A stretch of 64,000 nucleotides of DNA from NCBI GenBank assembly GCA_030427505.1, contig JAUICH010000005.1, positions 124,001 to 188,000 on the forward strand, read 5' to 3'. Shown one piece after another: positions 31,778-39,224 of the stretch. The stretch's first letter is position 1, and every line of letters starts with the position of its first letter. The notes beneath the pieces were generated by a model. That model made no database searches. It was not told the DNA's origin and saw nothing but the letters and a program-made list of their open reading frames with translations. The DNA is from Verrucomicrobiia bacterium (GTDB lineage: Bacteria > Verrucomicrobiota > Verrucomicrobiia > Verrucomicrobiales > DEV007). The position numbers and the translations under genes are program-made.

Positions 31778-31966
31778 ATGAAAAAGACCAAGCAACAAAT
31801 CCTCCAAGAGATGGTCCGCCAGCGCTACACGGTCGCCATCCTTTCCCGGGAACTGGGCCTCCACCGCAACACGGTGAGCGGGGCCATCAATCACGGCCTG
31901 AACCGGCCCACGCGGGACCGGATCGAACGAATCCTCTGGCCGCCCCGGAAAGCTCAAGCGGCCTAA
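31778..31966 (+). CDS. Ner/Cro-like small HTH regulator
   Basis: 62 residues from the Met at 31778 (MKKTKQQILQEMVRQRY); the upstream frame to 31724 is unlikely because it crosses the operators. Helix-turn-helix: YTVAILSRELGLHRNTVSGAINHGL. First gene of the rightward early operon, opposite the repressor; position matches Ner of Mu or Cro of lambda, which shut down repressor synthesis. Confidence 0.65.
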   Translation: MKKTKQQILQEMVRQRYTVAILSRELGLHRNTVSGAINHGLNRPTRDRIERILWPPRKAQAA

Positions 31967-31993
31967 CCCGTAACCCGCAACCCGACCACCACC

Positions 31994-32218
31994 ATGACCC
32001 TCCGCGACCTCATTCCCGCCGATCCGCCGGACCAGCTTCTAAGCCTGGCGCTCCTGCTCCTCCTCATCCTGGCCATGGTGTGGGTGCGCCTCCTGGCGCT
32101 GAAGATCCAGCGGCTCCAGGAGCGCAGCCGGAAACAACGGCAGTTGATCAATTACCTGAAGACAGCGCGGTGGCAGCTTTCGGCTGTCTACAAGGACCGC
32201 CGCCCTAAAAACCTTTAA
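31994..32218 (+). CDS. Small single-helix membrane protein in the early operon
   Basis: 74 residues: a hydrophobic helix LLSLALLLLLILAMVWVRLLAL followed by a basic coiled segment (KIQRLQERSRKQRQLINYLK). The leader after the previous stop is CCTAACCCGTAACCCGCAACCC. Function unknown; an early membrane protein could modify superinfection or replication sites. Confidence 0.5.
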   Translation: MTLRDLIPADPPDQLLSLALLLLLILAMVWVRLLALKIQRLQERSRKQRQLINYLKTARWQLSAVYKDRRPKNL

Positions 32219-32231
32219 CCAATCGCCCCAC

Positions 32232-33104
32232 ATGCCGCGCCAACCTAACACCACCACCAAACGCAAACGGAAGCCGGAAGCGGAGCCCGCCGCCGCCGAG
32301 CTGGTCACCATCACGGAAACGGTCCCGGACTGCATCGCCGGGCTGCACGCGGTCCATGGCGTGCTGGAAAAGAAGACGGCCACCTTTCACATCGACACCC
32401 TCTACGACCGCGTAACGGTGGGGGCCTGGTTGCTCAAGGCGCGGACGCTCTACATGCTGCCAAATGAAGGGCAACGGGGCGGTGGCTGGAACAAGCGAAA
32501 GGCCCGGATCAGGGGCGTAGGGCTGACTAACGAGAAGAACTCTTCTTGCACTTCCAACGTTGGAAGTGCAAGATTAGAGACTTCCAACCTGTTGGACGGG
32601 CAGCCGGTGCCGAAGGATTTTCTTTCCTTCCTGGACTGGTGCGCGGACTCCCTGCGCCTGAAACGGTCCACCGCCTACAACTACATTGCCGCCGCCGAAG
32701 GCGCGGGGCTCCGTCCGGAGGACGACCCGGTGGCCGCCGTCCAGGCGCTGCGCCGCAAGAAGGCCCTGCACGGCCAAAGTATGAAGGCGCTCCAGTCCAA
32801 AGCCAAGGCTGAGGACGAAGAGACAGACGATTCTTCCGACGATGAGGGAGGGGAGGAGGAGACCCCCCGCTCCTCTTCCTCCCTCATCCGGGAGTCCCTC
32901 TGTTCCCTGCGCGAGACGGCGGACGACCTGGTGAAGCTGCGCTCCGAGATGTCGCCCAAGGCGCTGGAGACCACCTGCGCCCGGCTCCACCGCACGCTGT
33001 GCGAGCTGACCGGCCAGACCTGGCGGCCCGCCGACGACAAGGACCCGGACCACCTCCTGGCCCACTTCGAGGAGCACGGCGACGTCTACGAGCTCGGCAA
33101 CTAA
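32232..33104 (+). CDS. Early phage protein, possible DNA-binding, with inserted palindrome
   Basis: 290 residues, soluble. A helical segment WCADSLRLKRSTAYNYIAAAEGAGL has helix-turn-helix character. Residues ~105-122 (CTSNVGSARLETSNLL) are encoded by a perfect 28-bp palindrome and its neighbour, clearly inserted into the coding sequence in frame. The downstream part is acidic and then helical. It precedes the transposase. Role unknown. Confidence 0.5.
   Translation: MPRQPNTTTKRKRKPEAEPAAAELVTITETVPDCIAGLHAVHGVLEKKTATFHIDTLYDRVTVGAWLLKARTLYMLPNEGQRGGGWNKRKARIRGVGLTNEKNSSCTSNVGSARLETSNLLDGQPVPKDFLSFLDWCADSLRLKRSTAYNYIAAAEGAGLRPEDDPVAAVQALRRKKALHGQSMKALQSKAKAEDEETDDSSDDEGGEEETPRSSSSLIRESLCSLRETADDLVKLRSEMSPKALETTCARLHRTLCELTGQTWRPADDKDPDHLLAHFEEHGDVYELGN
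32545..32597 (+). repeat. Palindromic repeats inside the early gene (cores CCAACGTTGG and CCAACCTGTTGG)
   Basis: A perfect 28-bp palindrome spans 32545-32572 with centre TTCCAACGTTGGAA. A second, weaker one covers 32581-32597. Same family as the four at 29528-29665. Their in-frame translation is CTSNVGSARLETSNLLDG. Confidence 0.85.
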
Positions 33105-33106
33105 AT

Positions 33107-33127
33107 CCCGCATCCCGCATCCCGCAT
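33107..33127 (+). repeat. Three tandem CCCGCAT units
   Basis: Units 33107-33113, 33114-33120 and 33121-33127, perfect, in the 46-base gap before the transposase gene. No ribosome-binding purine tract is seen here. Confidence 0.85.
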
Positions 33128-33150
33128 CAGGGCCGAAGGCCCCACCCACC

Positions 33151-34641
33151 ATGAGCACCCTGGCAAAAACCCCTCTCTGGCAACGGCGGCGCGCCATTTT
33201 CTTGAATGACGAGTTCCGCGCCATCGCGAGCGATCACGACCTCCTCGGCGCGCCCATCTCCACGGGCATGGAGGCGCTGGCCAAGCGGCTGGGGCGCAAG
33301 CCGCTGGTGGTGACCTGGGAAGGCCGGGAGGGCCGGGGCCGCCGGGCGCGGGCGGTGGAAAAGAGAAAAACCATCAAGCTAAGCCTAGCCACGCTGTGGC
33401 GGGAGTGGACGAAATGGAACGAGGGCGGGCGGAAGCCGGAGGCCCTGCTCCTGGCCTACAAGCCGGGGACGGTCCGCATTCCGGCGGAACTCATCCGCGA
33501 ATGGCAACGCCTCTGCACCCTGGCGACGGGCGCGCGGACGAAGGCGGGATTCGCGACGCTGAAGCCGGTCTATGACAGCCTGTGCAAAAAGTGGCGGAAG
33601 GGCGAATGCATCCCCGGCCTGGGCACCTGGGAGGACTGGTGGCTCACTAACGAAGACACCAAACGTTTTCACCTGCCGGAGCGCGCCCCGAAATTTCCCT
33701 ACACCTATGAGGGCCTCTTCCACCACCGGCCCCGGAAGCAGGAACGCGCCGCCGGGAACGTGGGCCGCGCGGCGGCGAACGGTCACATGACCTACATCTC
33801 ACTGGACTGGGCGCGGCTGCGGAAGTGCGAACTCTACACGGCGGACGATGTGCGCCTGGACCTGATGTGCCTGGACAACAACACGGGCAGGCCCGTGGAG
33901 GTGACGGCCTACGTGCTGATGGAAGCGGCCAGCCGGTCCATCGTGGCCTTTATCTGCAAGCCGAAAGACGCCATCAAGGCGAGCGACTTTTCCGACCTCA
34001 TTGCACGCGGCCTGCAAACGCCCGGCTATGGGCTGGCGCGCGACTGCGTGACGCGCCTGCTCCTGGAGCGCGGCTCCGTGACGCTGAGCCGGGAGGCCAA
34101 GGAAACGCTGGAGGCGCTGAGCGACGGACGCCTGAGAGTACACTACACCGGGATGGACAGCGGCATCCGCTGGGTGGGCGCGGGCGCGGACAAGGGCTCC
34201 GGCCATGCCATGGGCAAGAGCGTCATCGAGGCGTTTAACGGGACCGTCCACGGCCTGCTGATGGACCTGCCGGGGCAACGCGGAAACAACCGCGACCACC
34301 AGCCCGCCAACCTGGGCCTGGAACGCCTGGGCAAGGCGGGCACGACTCCGAAATTCACACGCGGCTCGACCCTGGACCAGGCCGCCCAGGTGGGCGAGGC
34401 GCAAAAGACCCTCCAGGCCCTGGGCAGCCAGGAGCGCCTGGCCCCGCCGATCCTCTACTTTTCCCAGGTCTTCGAGGCCGTCCGCCAGGCGGTGGACACC
34501 TACAACAAAACCCCGGGCCGCGACCTGAAAGGCCACGGCCAGCACTGGACGCTGGAGACCGCTCCCGGGGTCTGGGAGCCCTACGACCCGTCAACCAACA
34601 CGCTCCTGGATGACGACCTGAAGCCGAAGCGCGCGGCCTGA
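33151..34641 (+). CDS. MuA-like DDE transposase
   Basis: 496 residues. The rve/DDE core spans residues ~225-365: an acidic strand DDVRLDLMCLDNNTGRPVEVTAYVLMEAASRSIVAF (D237 or D242 likely catalytic), then LLLERGSVTLS (E306, where the usual D-N-G Asp would be), then SVIEAFNGTVHGLLMDLPGQ (E360). The N-terminal part should bind the GGTTTGAGAG end sites. It catalyses strand transfer during both integration and replicative transposition. The next gene starts after CCCGTAACCCTAGCAC. Confidence 0.8.
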   Translation: MSTLAKTPLWQRRRAIFLNDEFRAIASDHDLLGAPISTGMEALAKRLGRKPLVVTWEGREGRGRRARAVEKRKTIKLSLATLWREWTKWNEGGRKPEALLLAYKPGTVRIPAELIREWQRLCTLATGARTKAGFATLKPVYDSLCKKWRKGECIPGLGTWEDWWLTNEDTKRFHLPERAPKFPYTYEGLFHHRPRKQERAAGNVGRAAANGHMTYISLDWARLRKCELYTADDVRLDLMCLDNNTGRPVEVTAYVLMEAASRSIVAFICKPKDAIKASDFSDLIARGLQTPGYGLARDCVTRLLLERGSVTLSREAKETLEALSDGRLRVHYTGMDSGIRWVGAGADKGSGHAMGKSVIEAFNGTVHGLLMDLPGQRGNNRDHQPANLGLERLGKAGTTPKFTRGSTLDQAAQVGEAQKTLQALGSQERLAPPILYFSQVFEAVRQAVDTYNKTPGRDLKGHGQHWTLETAPGVWEPYDPSTNTLLDDDLKPKRAA

Positions 34642-34678
34642 CCCGTAACCCTAGCACTAGCACCAAAAGGAAACACTC

Positions 34679-35692
34679 ATGTTCGACCGGATCACCCAGG
34701 AGCCCCCCGCTCATGACGGCCTGAGAGCGGCGCAGCCGCGCGAGGCCGTTCACCCATCTGTGACCTCTGTGTCATCTGTGGTTAGTCAAAGAGGGGAAAC
34801 GCTCCCGGACCCGGCGTGGCGGCCCCGGCTCCGGCAGGTGACGAACTCGCCGCGCCAGGAGCTGCTCTCGCGCCCGGGCGGGGTGGACCCGCTGCCGGAC
34901 CACATCGCCGCGCTGCTGGCCAGCCGCCACGGGCTGGCCACGGTCACGCGCGGCGGAGTCACGATCAAGACCACGCTTTACGGGGTGTCCCGCAGCCTGC
35001 GCTTTGACGCGGGCGAGGGCGGCGAGTCTCTGACCATCCTGGAGCACGGCGGGACGCTGCACCGGGTGCACTACTCATTCAATCCCGAGGACCCTGACAA
35101 GCTACACATCCTGGACGAGCATAGGAGGTATGTGGAGACCCTGATTGCCGTGGTCCCGGTCGCGCCCTTCGACCAGGAGGCGACGGCGAAGGCGCACGCC
35201 AAGAAACGCCGCGAGTGGGGCCGCCTGACCCAGCGCCTGAAGGATCTCCACCAGCCGGACACGGAAGCGGCCCTGGCCGCCCAGGCGCACAACAACGGGG
35301 TGGTGGAGAGGACCCTCAATCAAATGGCCGTCTTTCCCGCGCCCGCCGGGAATGAAAACTTATCGCCTGCCGATAAAGACGTTTCCACCGCCCAAGTGGA
35401 GCCGGGGACCGGCTCCGCGCCAGGACACCGGGCCGTGACGCCCGGCCCGGTGTCCGCTCCGCCTTCCGCCCGGGACTCTGTGACCTCTGTGTCCTCTGTG
35501 GTTGAAAAAAGAGCGGGAGCCTTTGCCACGGCCCTGGGGATGGCGGCGCGCTTTGACGCCCGGCTCCAGACCGCCGAGCGCCAGGCCGCCGAATCCCGGA
35601 AGGCCGCCGAGCGCGCCCTGGACCGCGCCCCCGCCGCCCGCCGCGCCCCGGCCTCCGGAGGGCGGAAGCTGAACCCCTTTGAATTTATCTAG
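34679..35692 (+). CDS. Early phage protein with repeat-derived segments
   Basis: 337 residues. It lies between transposase and MuB-like genes. Two in-frame copies of the CTCTGTG repeat encode VTSVSSVV at residues ~28-35 and ~267-274. The middle (LLASRHGLATVTRGGVTIKTTLYGVSRSLRF, LTILEHGGTLHRVHYSFNP) is beta-rich and resembles an Mu-transposase C-terminal type beta-barrel: this could be a split C-terminal domain of the transposase (inference). The C-terminal third is Ala/Arg-rich coiled coil. Confidence 0.5.
   Translation: MFDRITQEPPAHDGLRAAQPREAVHPSVTSVSSVVSQRGETLPDPAWRPRLRQVTNSPRQELLSRPGGVDPLPDHIAALLASRHGLATVTRGGVTIKTTLYGVSRSLRFDAGEGGESLTILEHGGTLHRVHYSFNPEDPDKLHILDEHRRYVETLIAVVPVAPFDQEATAKAHAKKRREWGRLTQRLKDLHQPDTEAALAAQAHNNGVVERTLNQMAVFPAPAGNENLSPADKDVSTAQVEPGTGSAPGHRAVTPGPVSAPPSARDSVTSVSSVVEKRAGAFATALGMAARFDARLQTAERQAAESRKAAERALDRAPAARRAPASGGRKLNPFEFI
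34755..34785 (+). repeat. CTCTGTG-type tandem repeat, copy 3 (in frame in a gene)
   Basis: Units ATCTGTGACCTCTGTGTCA then TCTGTGGTTAG. It encodes SVTSVSSVVS. Related to copies at 16988, 18357 and 35475. Confidence 0.85.
35475..35504 (+). repeat. CTCTGTG-type tandem repeat, copy 4 (in frame in a gene)
   Basis: Units ACTCTGTGACCTCTGTGTC then CTCTGTGGTT. Same translation VTSVSSVV as copy 3 within the same protein, 720 bases apart. Confidence 0.85.
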
Positions 35693-35739
35693 CCAGCCTA
35701 AACCACACTAACACAACACCTAGTCAGGACTCCCCGGTC

Positions 35740-36090
35740 ATGATAAAAGCACCCACGAACACGCAACTGCTGTTTCCGGTCATCGAGCCGCCCTTCGACT
35801 GGAACGCCTTTCTCCGCCGGGCCATGGGCGGGCTAATCAGCTACGGCGGCCCGGAGCACCGGGAGGCCGTCCGGAAAGCCCAGGACCCCGGCCACGCGCC
35901 GAGCGCGCATTTCCACGGCGGCCAGGCCGATCCGCGCACCGGCTGGCCCCGGGACGCGGTGCTCCTGGCGGAGCTGACCGTCTTCCTGAATCTCCTGACC
36001 CTGGGCGCGTGGAATGGCTGCCATGGCACGCTCCACCGCATCCACGACCGCCACAACGCTCTCCTCCGCGCCGCGAACCCTGAATGTTAA
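35740..36090 (+). CDS. Early phage protein of unknown function
   Basis: 116 residues, soluble. A central DPGHAPSAHFHGGQADPRTGWP segment and a helix AVLLAELTVFLNLLTLGAWNGCH are visible. It lies between the possible transposase partner and the MuB-like gene. No family recognised. Confidence 0.45.
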   Translation: MIKAPTNTQLLFPVIEPPFDWNAFLRRAMGGLISYGGPEHREAVRKAQDPGHAPSAHFHGGQADPRTGWPRDAVLLAELTVFLNLLTLGAWNGCHGTLHRIHDRHNALLRAANPEC

Positions 36091-36126
36091 CCACGCCAGC
36101 CCTAACCCTGACAAAGACACCACGAA

Positions 36127-37179
36127 ATGAAAACGATTGCCGAACCACCACGCCGCTCCGTGACGCCCGCCGGAATGGAGCGCTCCGCCGCCGCCCGTCC
36201 GAACGGGAACCACGCCGCCGCCGATGACGGCCCGGAACTGGCTCTCCTCTACGACGCGGAACTCCGCGCCGAGCTGGCGGCCTACCGGGAAGAGAAGGGC
36301 CTGACTCTTGCGGACCTGGGCCGCGAGCTTGGCTACCAGGACGCCACCCAGGTTTCCAAATTCCTCGGCGGAAAGCCGGAGGGGAATATACCGAAATTCC
36401 AGGAGGCCGCCCGGGCGCTCCTGCTGAAGCACCGCCGGGCCGCCGAAGTGGAGCGGGAGGTGTTTCTTACCAACGTGGTCAAGAGCATCGGCCAAAGCCT
36501 GAACGGGCTGCGGGAAGAGGGGCACATCGGCCTCATCACGGGTCCTGCCGGATGCGGGAAGACTCAGGCGCTCCACTACTACGCCCGAGGGCGCGAGGAC
36601 ACCATCCACCTGGTCACGGCCAGCATCCGCAACCGGACACCGGGCGGGCTGGAGGCGCTGGTCATGGAGCAGCTCCCGGGCGGAGCCGGGCGGAAGGTGG
36701 CGCTGGCGAACCGGTGGAGCTTCCTGGTTAGCCACTTCCGCCGGTCGAATCACCTGCTCATCGTGGACAACGCGCAGCGCCTGGCGCGGACGGGGCTGTA
36801 TTGGCTTTTTGATCTCCATGACCAGGCCGGAATCCCCATCGCCCTGGTGGGCAATCCGGGCATCCTGGGCAAGATCGCGCCGGACGATCAGAACGCGTCG
36901 CGGGCGCAGTTTTACCAGGAAATCGCGCTGAAAAACTGCGCCGCCGCCGCCCACCAGCTCCTGACCCAGCTCTGCCCGGACCTGATGAGCGATGAACTCG
37001 TGAAGCTGGCCACCCAGGTGGGCGAGAACGAGGGGCACCTCCGCAGTCTCCGCTATCAAATCGGCTGGACCCAGCGCCTGCTGAAGACGCCGGAATTCGC
37101 GGGCATCGGCCCCGTGGAAGCCTTCCGCGCCGCCCACGAAATGCTGGTGCGGAACTATCACCTGATTGCCCAGGACTGA
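36127..37179 (+). CDS. MuB-like AAA+ ATPase with N-terminal HTH
   Basis: 350 residues. An N-terminal helix-turn-helix (EEKGLTLADLGRELGYQDATQVSKFL) precedes an AAA+ core. Walker A is GPAGCGKT (139-146); Walker B is LLIVDNAQRL (210-219), with Asn in place of the usual Glu after the Asp. ExeA/MuB order and length agree with Mu B, which binds target DNA, delivers it to the transposase and confers target immunity. It is downstream of the transposase, as in Mu. Confidence 0.8.
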   Translation: MKTIAEPPRRSVTPAGMERSAAARPNGNHAAADDGPELALLYDAELRAELAAYREEKGLTLADLGRELGYQDATQVSKFLGGKPEGNIPKFQEAARALLLKHRRAAEVEREVFLTNVVKSIGQSLNGLREEGHIGLITGPAGCGKTQALHYYARGREDTIHLVTASIRNRTPGGLEALVMEQLPGGAGRKVALANRWSFLVSHFRRSNHLLIVDNAQRLARTGLYWLFDLHDQAGIPIALVGNPGILGKIAPDDQNASRAQFYQEIALKNCAAAAHQLLTQLCPDLMSDELVKLATQVGENEGHLRSLRYQIGWTQRLLKTPEFAGIGPVEAFRAAHEMLVRNYHLIAQD

Positions 37180-37218
37180 AGCCTGGGGCTTAACCCTAAC
37201 TAAACCACACACAAAAAT

Positions 37219-37665
37219 ATGCCTGCATCCTTTCCTACAAAAGCGCAGACCTCCGCCTTCTTAAAAAACCTTTCAGCCCTCGTGGAGCTGGCTGAAGGCC
37301 ACGGCAGCGCCGCTGAAGCGGCACAAAGGGTCATTCTAGCCGCCGAGAAACTTGGCGTGCTAGACGTGGTCTACCACAAAATTGCCTTGGACGTGTTTCG
37401 GCACGCCCACCGCTTTCAGGGCACGCTTGGCCGCGCTGCCGAAACCTTCAAGCCTAAAGCTCAAGCTGGCCCTCAGTTCCCGGAGATCCCGGCGCGGTGT
37501 GTTTTCACGGACCCGCCGGACGACGAAACCACGGTCCTGGTCGGAGGTGAGGACGACAACCTCGCCTTTGCCTACTGCCTCTCGGACGAATGGTTCTGCG
37601 CCATCACGGATGACCCGCTTTCCTTTGAACCGGTCAGTTGGAGCTACAATCCGGAGTTTGTGTAA
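37219..37665 (+). CDS. Early phage protein of unknown function
   Basis: 148 residues. N-terminal helices (ALVELAEGHGSAAEAAQRVILAAEKLG), then an acidic C-terminal part with PPDDETTVLVGGEDDNLAFAYCLSDEWFC. It shares composition with its AT-richer neighbours. Unknown. Confidence 0.45.
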   Translation: MPASFPTKAQTSAFLKNLSALVELAEGHGSAAEAAQRVILAAEKLGVLDVVYHKIALDVFRHAHRFQGTLGRAAETFKPKAQAGPQFPEIPARCVFTDPPDDETTVLVGGEDDNLAFAYCLSDEWFCAITDDPLSFEPVSWSYNPEFV

Positions 37666-37699
37666 CCCTAACACCCTACCAGAAAGGATACCCAAAACG

Positions 37700-38152
37700 A
37701 TGAGCAAGCTAATCAAGATCAAGCCGGGCCGCTTTGTGCGCGCCGACAAAATCAAGGATCTGGAAGTTGCTGAAAGACAACCCGATAAATTTCCGAATTG
37801 GAGGGTCACCCTCCGGGGTGAGGATGACTGGTTTGAAAGCATCTTCCTGAAGACCGAAGAGGAGGCCCTCGCGGAGGCGGAGCGACTAGCCAGCGAAATT
37901 AACACTACGGAAGCCACGGCGGGGCTGGGAGCCGAACCCGAGCGGAGCCGCGAGCCGGGCGACAACGCCGTCTTCATGCGCGAGGGAAGCGCGTGGCATG
38001 GGAAGCCGGTCACCATTTTCGAGGACCTCGGAAACGGGATTTTCAGTGTGGTAAAGACAGCAGACGTGATCAGTCTAATTGATCTTTCTCTGACTGGGAA
38101 GGCTGCTTCTTTCTTGCGGACAGAAACCGCCACGGAGGCGGAACTCTGGTAG
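37700..38152 (+). CDS. Early phage protein of unknown function
   Basis: 150 residues from the Met at 37700 (MSKLIKIKPGRFVRADKIKDLEVA); the longer frame from 37382 overlaps the preceding gene and is rejected. The first ~70 residues form a beta-rich unit (FPNWRVTLRGEDDWFESIFLKTEEEA), reminiscent of small PH-like domains, then a linker and WHGKPVTIFEDLGNGIFSVVKTAD. Unknown function. Confidence 0.5.
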   Translation: MSKLIKIKPGRFVRADKIKDLEVAERQPDKFPNWRVTLRGEDDWFESIFLKTEEEALAEAERLASEINTTEATAGLGAEPERSREPGDNAVFMREGSAWHGKPVTIFEDLGNGIFSVVKTADVISLIDLSLTGKAASFLRTETATEAELW

Positions 38153-38154
38153 CC

Positions 38155-38391
38155 ATGGCGACCTCCGAACACCGCCAACACCAGCGCGCCCTGGTGGCCG
38201 AACTCCAAGGCACCGCCTGCCGTTGTGGTGCCTCCAAGAAAGCCAAGCAGACCTTTTGCCGCGCCTGCTATTTCGCCCTGCCGAAAGGCCAGCGCGAGGC
38301 CCTCTACCACCGCGTGGGCAACGGCTACGAGGCAGCCTACGCCGCCGCCATCCTAACCCTAACCGAAAAAGGGCGCATCGCCCAAGACTGA
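38155..38391 (+). CDS. Small zinc-finger-like phage protein
   Basis: 78 residues with the pattern CRC-GASKKAKQTF-CRAC, a likely four-Cys zinc site (residues ~22-38), followed by a helical tail. It begins two bases after the previous stop. Close relatives of this small treble-clef type are common in phage early regions. Confidence 0.5.
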   Translation: MATSEHRQHQRALVAELQGTACRCGASKKAKQTFCRACYFALPKGQREALYHRVGNGYEAAYAAAILTLTEKGRIAQD

Positions 38392-38395
38392 CACC

Positions 38396-38692
38396 ATGCC
38401 GCTGGAATTTGACTACCCATTCGCGAAGCTCTTTAGCACGGACCACGGGCAAGTCCTGGTCACGCGGGAAGAGACGGACGAACGCCACCCGGCGGTCCTG
38501 TTCCGGTTCAAGCCTGAAGGATTGCCCCTTGCTGAGATGATTCTGTCCTTCCGCCTGGAGATGGGCTTGGACGGTTCAGATATTGAAGCACGCGACCGCT
38601 TCTTTAACTCCGTTACGGAGCAAGTCGCGGTCCGCGCTGCCTTGGCGGCAATGGGTGAAATTGACGACTTAGAAATGGAGGAAACCTCATGA
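38396..38692 (+). CDS. Early phage protein of unknown function
   Basis: 98 residues, acidic. Beta-like N terminus (LEFDYPFAKLFSTDHGQVLVTREETDERHPAVLFRFKPEG) and a helical C terminus. Stop overlaps the next start (ATGA). Unknown. Confidence 0.45.
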   Translation: MPLEFDYPFAKLFSTDHGQVLVTREETDERHPAVLFRFKPEGLPLAEMILSFRLEMGLDGSDIEARDRFFNSVTEQVAVRAALAAMGEIDDLEMEETS

Positions 38693-38895
38693 AACACCCA
38701 CAAGAGCAACTCGACGCCCTGGACCGGGAAGTCACGCGGCTGAGAACGGAGCTAGCCCGCCAGGAACAGCGCATGAGCCACGGCCTGGGCGAGGCCCGCT
38801 CCCGGGCGCGCGCCAAGTCGGACAGCCTCCACAAACGCCTCAAGCGCCTGGCCGGGCAACGCCTGCGGCTCCAGGAGCGCCTTTCTCAATCATGA
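38689..38895 (+). CDS. Small coiled-coil phage protein
   Basis: 68 residues, an Arg/Glu-rich heptad-like helix (LDALDREVTRLRTELARQEQRMSHGLGEARSRARAK). Coupled by four-base overlaps to both neighbours. Function unknown. Confidence 0.45.
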   Translation: MKHPQEQLDALDREVTRLRTELARQEQRMSHGLGEARSRARAKSDSLHKRLKRLAGQRLRLQERLSQS

Positions 38896-39224
38896 GTGAG
38901 ACCATCGAAATCGCGACGCTGGAGCAAGTGCTCAAGCGGCATTTCCCGCAACTGGGGCTCTACGAAATGGAGGCCGCCGCGCTGGACCTGTGGGACACCC
39001 TCGATCCGGACGGCGAGTTCCTAGAGGGCTTCCGGGCCGGGATGGAGGAGGGCGGCAAGGTGGCGCGTGAGGAGGGCTATGTGGACGGCTTCCATGCCGC
39101 CCTGGAAACCCTGGAAAAGATGCAGCCGGAATGGGCCGCCATTTTGGGCGAGGCGCGGGAAAAGCTGAGGTGCCAGAAGGCCTCCAAGATCATCGAATTT
39201 CCAACGGGCAAGCCATGTCCCTGA
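38892..39224 (+). CDS. Early phage protein of unknown function
   Basis: 110 residues, mostly helical and acidic (LYEMEAAALDLWDTLDPDGEFLEGFRAGMEEGGKVAREEGYVDGF). Its 3' end overlaps the next gene by ten bases. Unknown. Confidence 0.45.
   Translation: MSETIEIATLEQVLKRHFPQLGLYEMEAAALDLWDTLDPDGEFLEGFRAGMEEGGKVAREEGYVDGFHAALETLEKMQPEWAAILGEAREKLRCQKASKIIEFPTGKPCP

Noticed and set aside
16988..35504. CRISPR array
   Set aside because: The short repeats are 7-9 bases, contiguous or widely dispersed, without unique spacers of regular length and without cas genes.
31966..37700. Telomere-like CCCTAACCC repeats
   Set aside because: Short scattered copies at gene junctions in a bacterial phage, not a tandem array at an end. 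Interpreted as leader motif.
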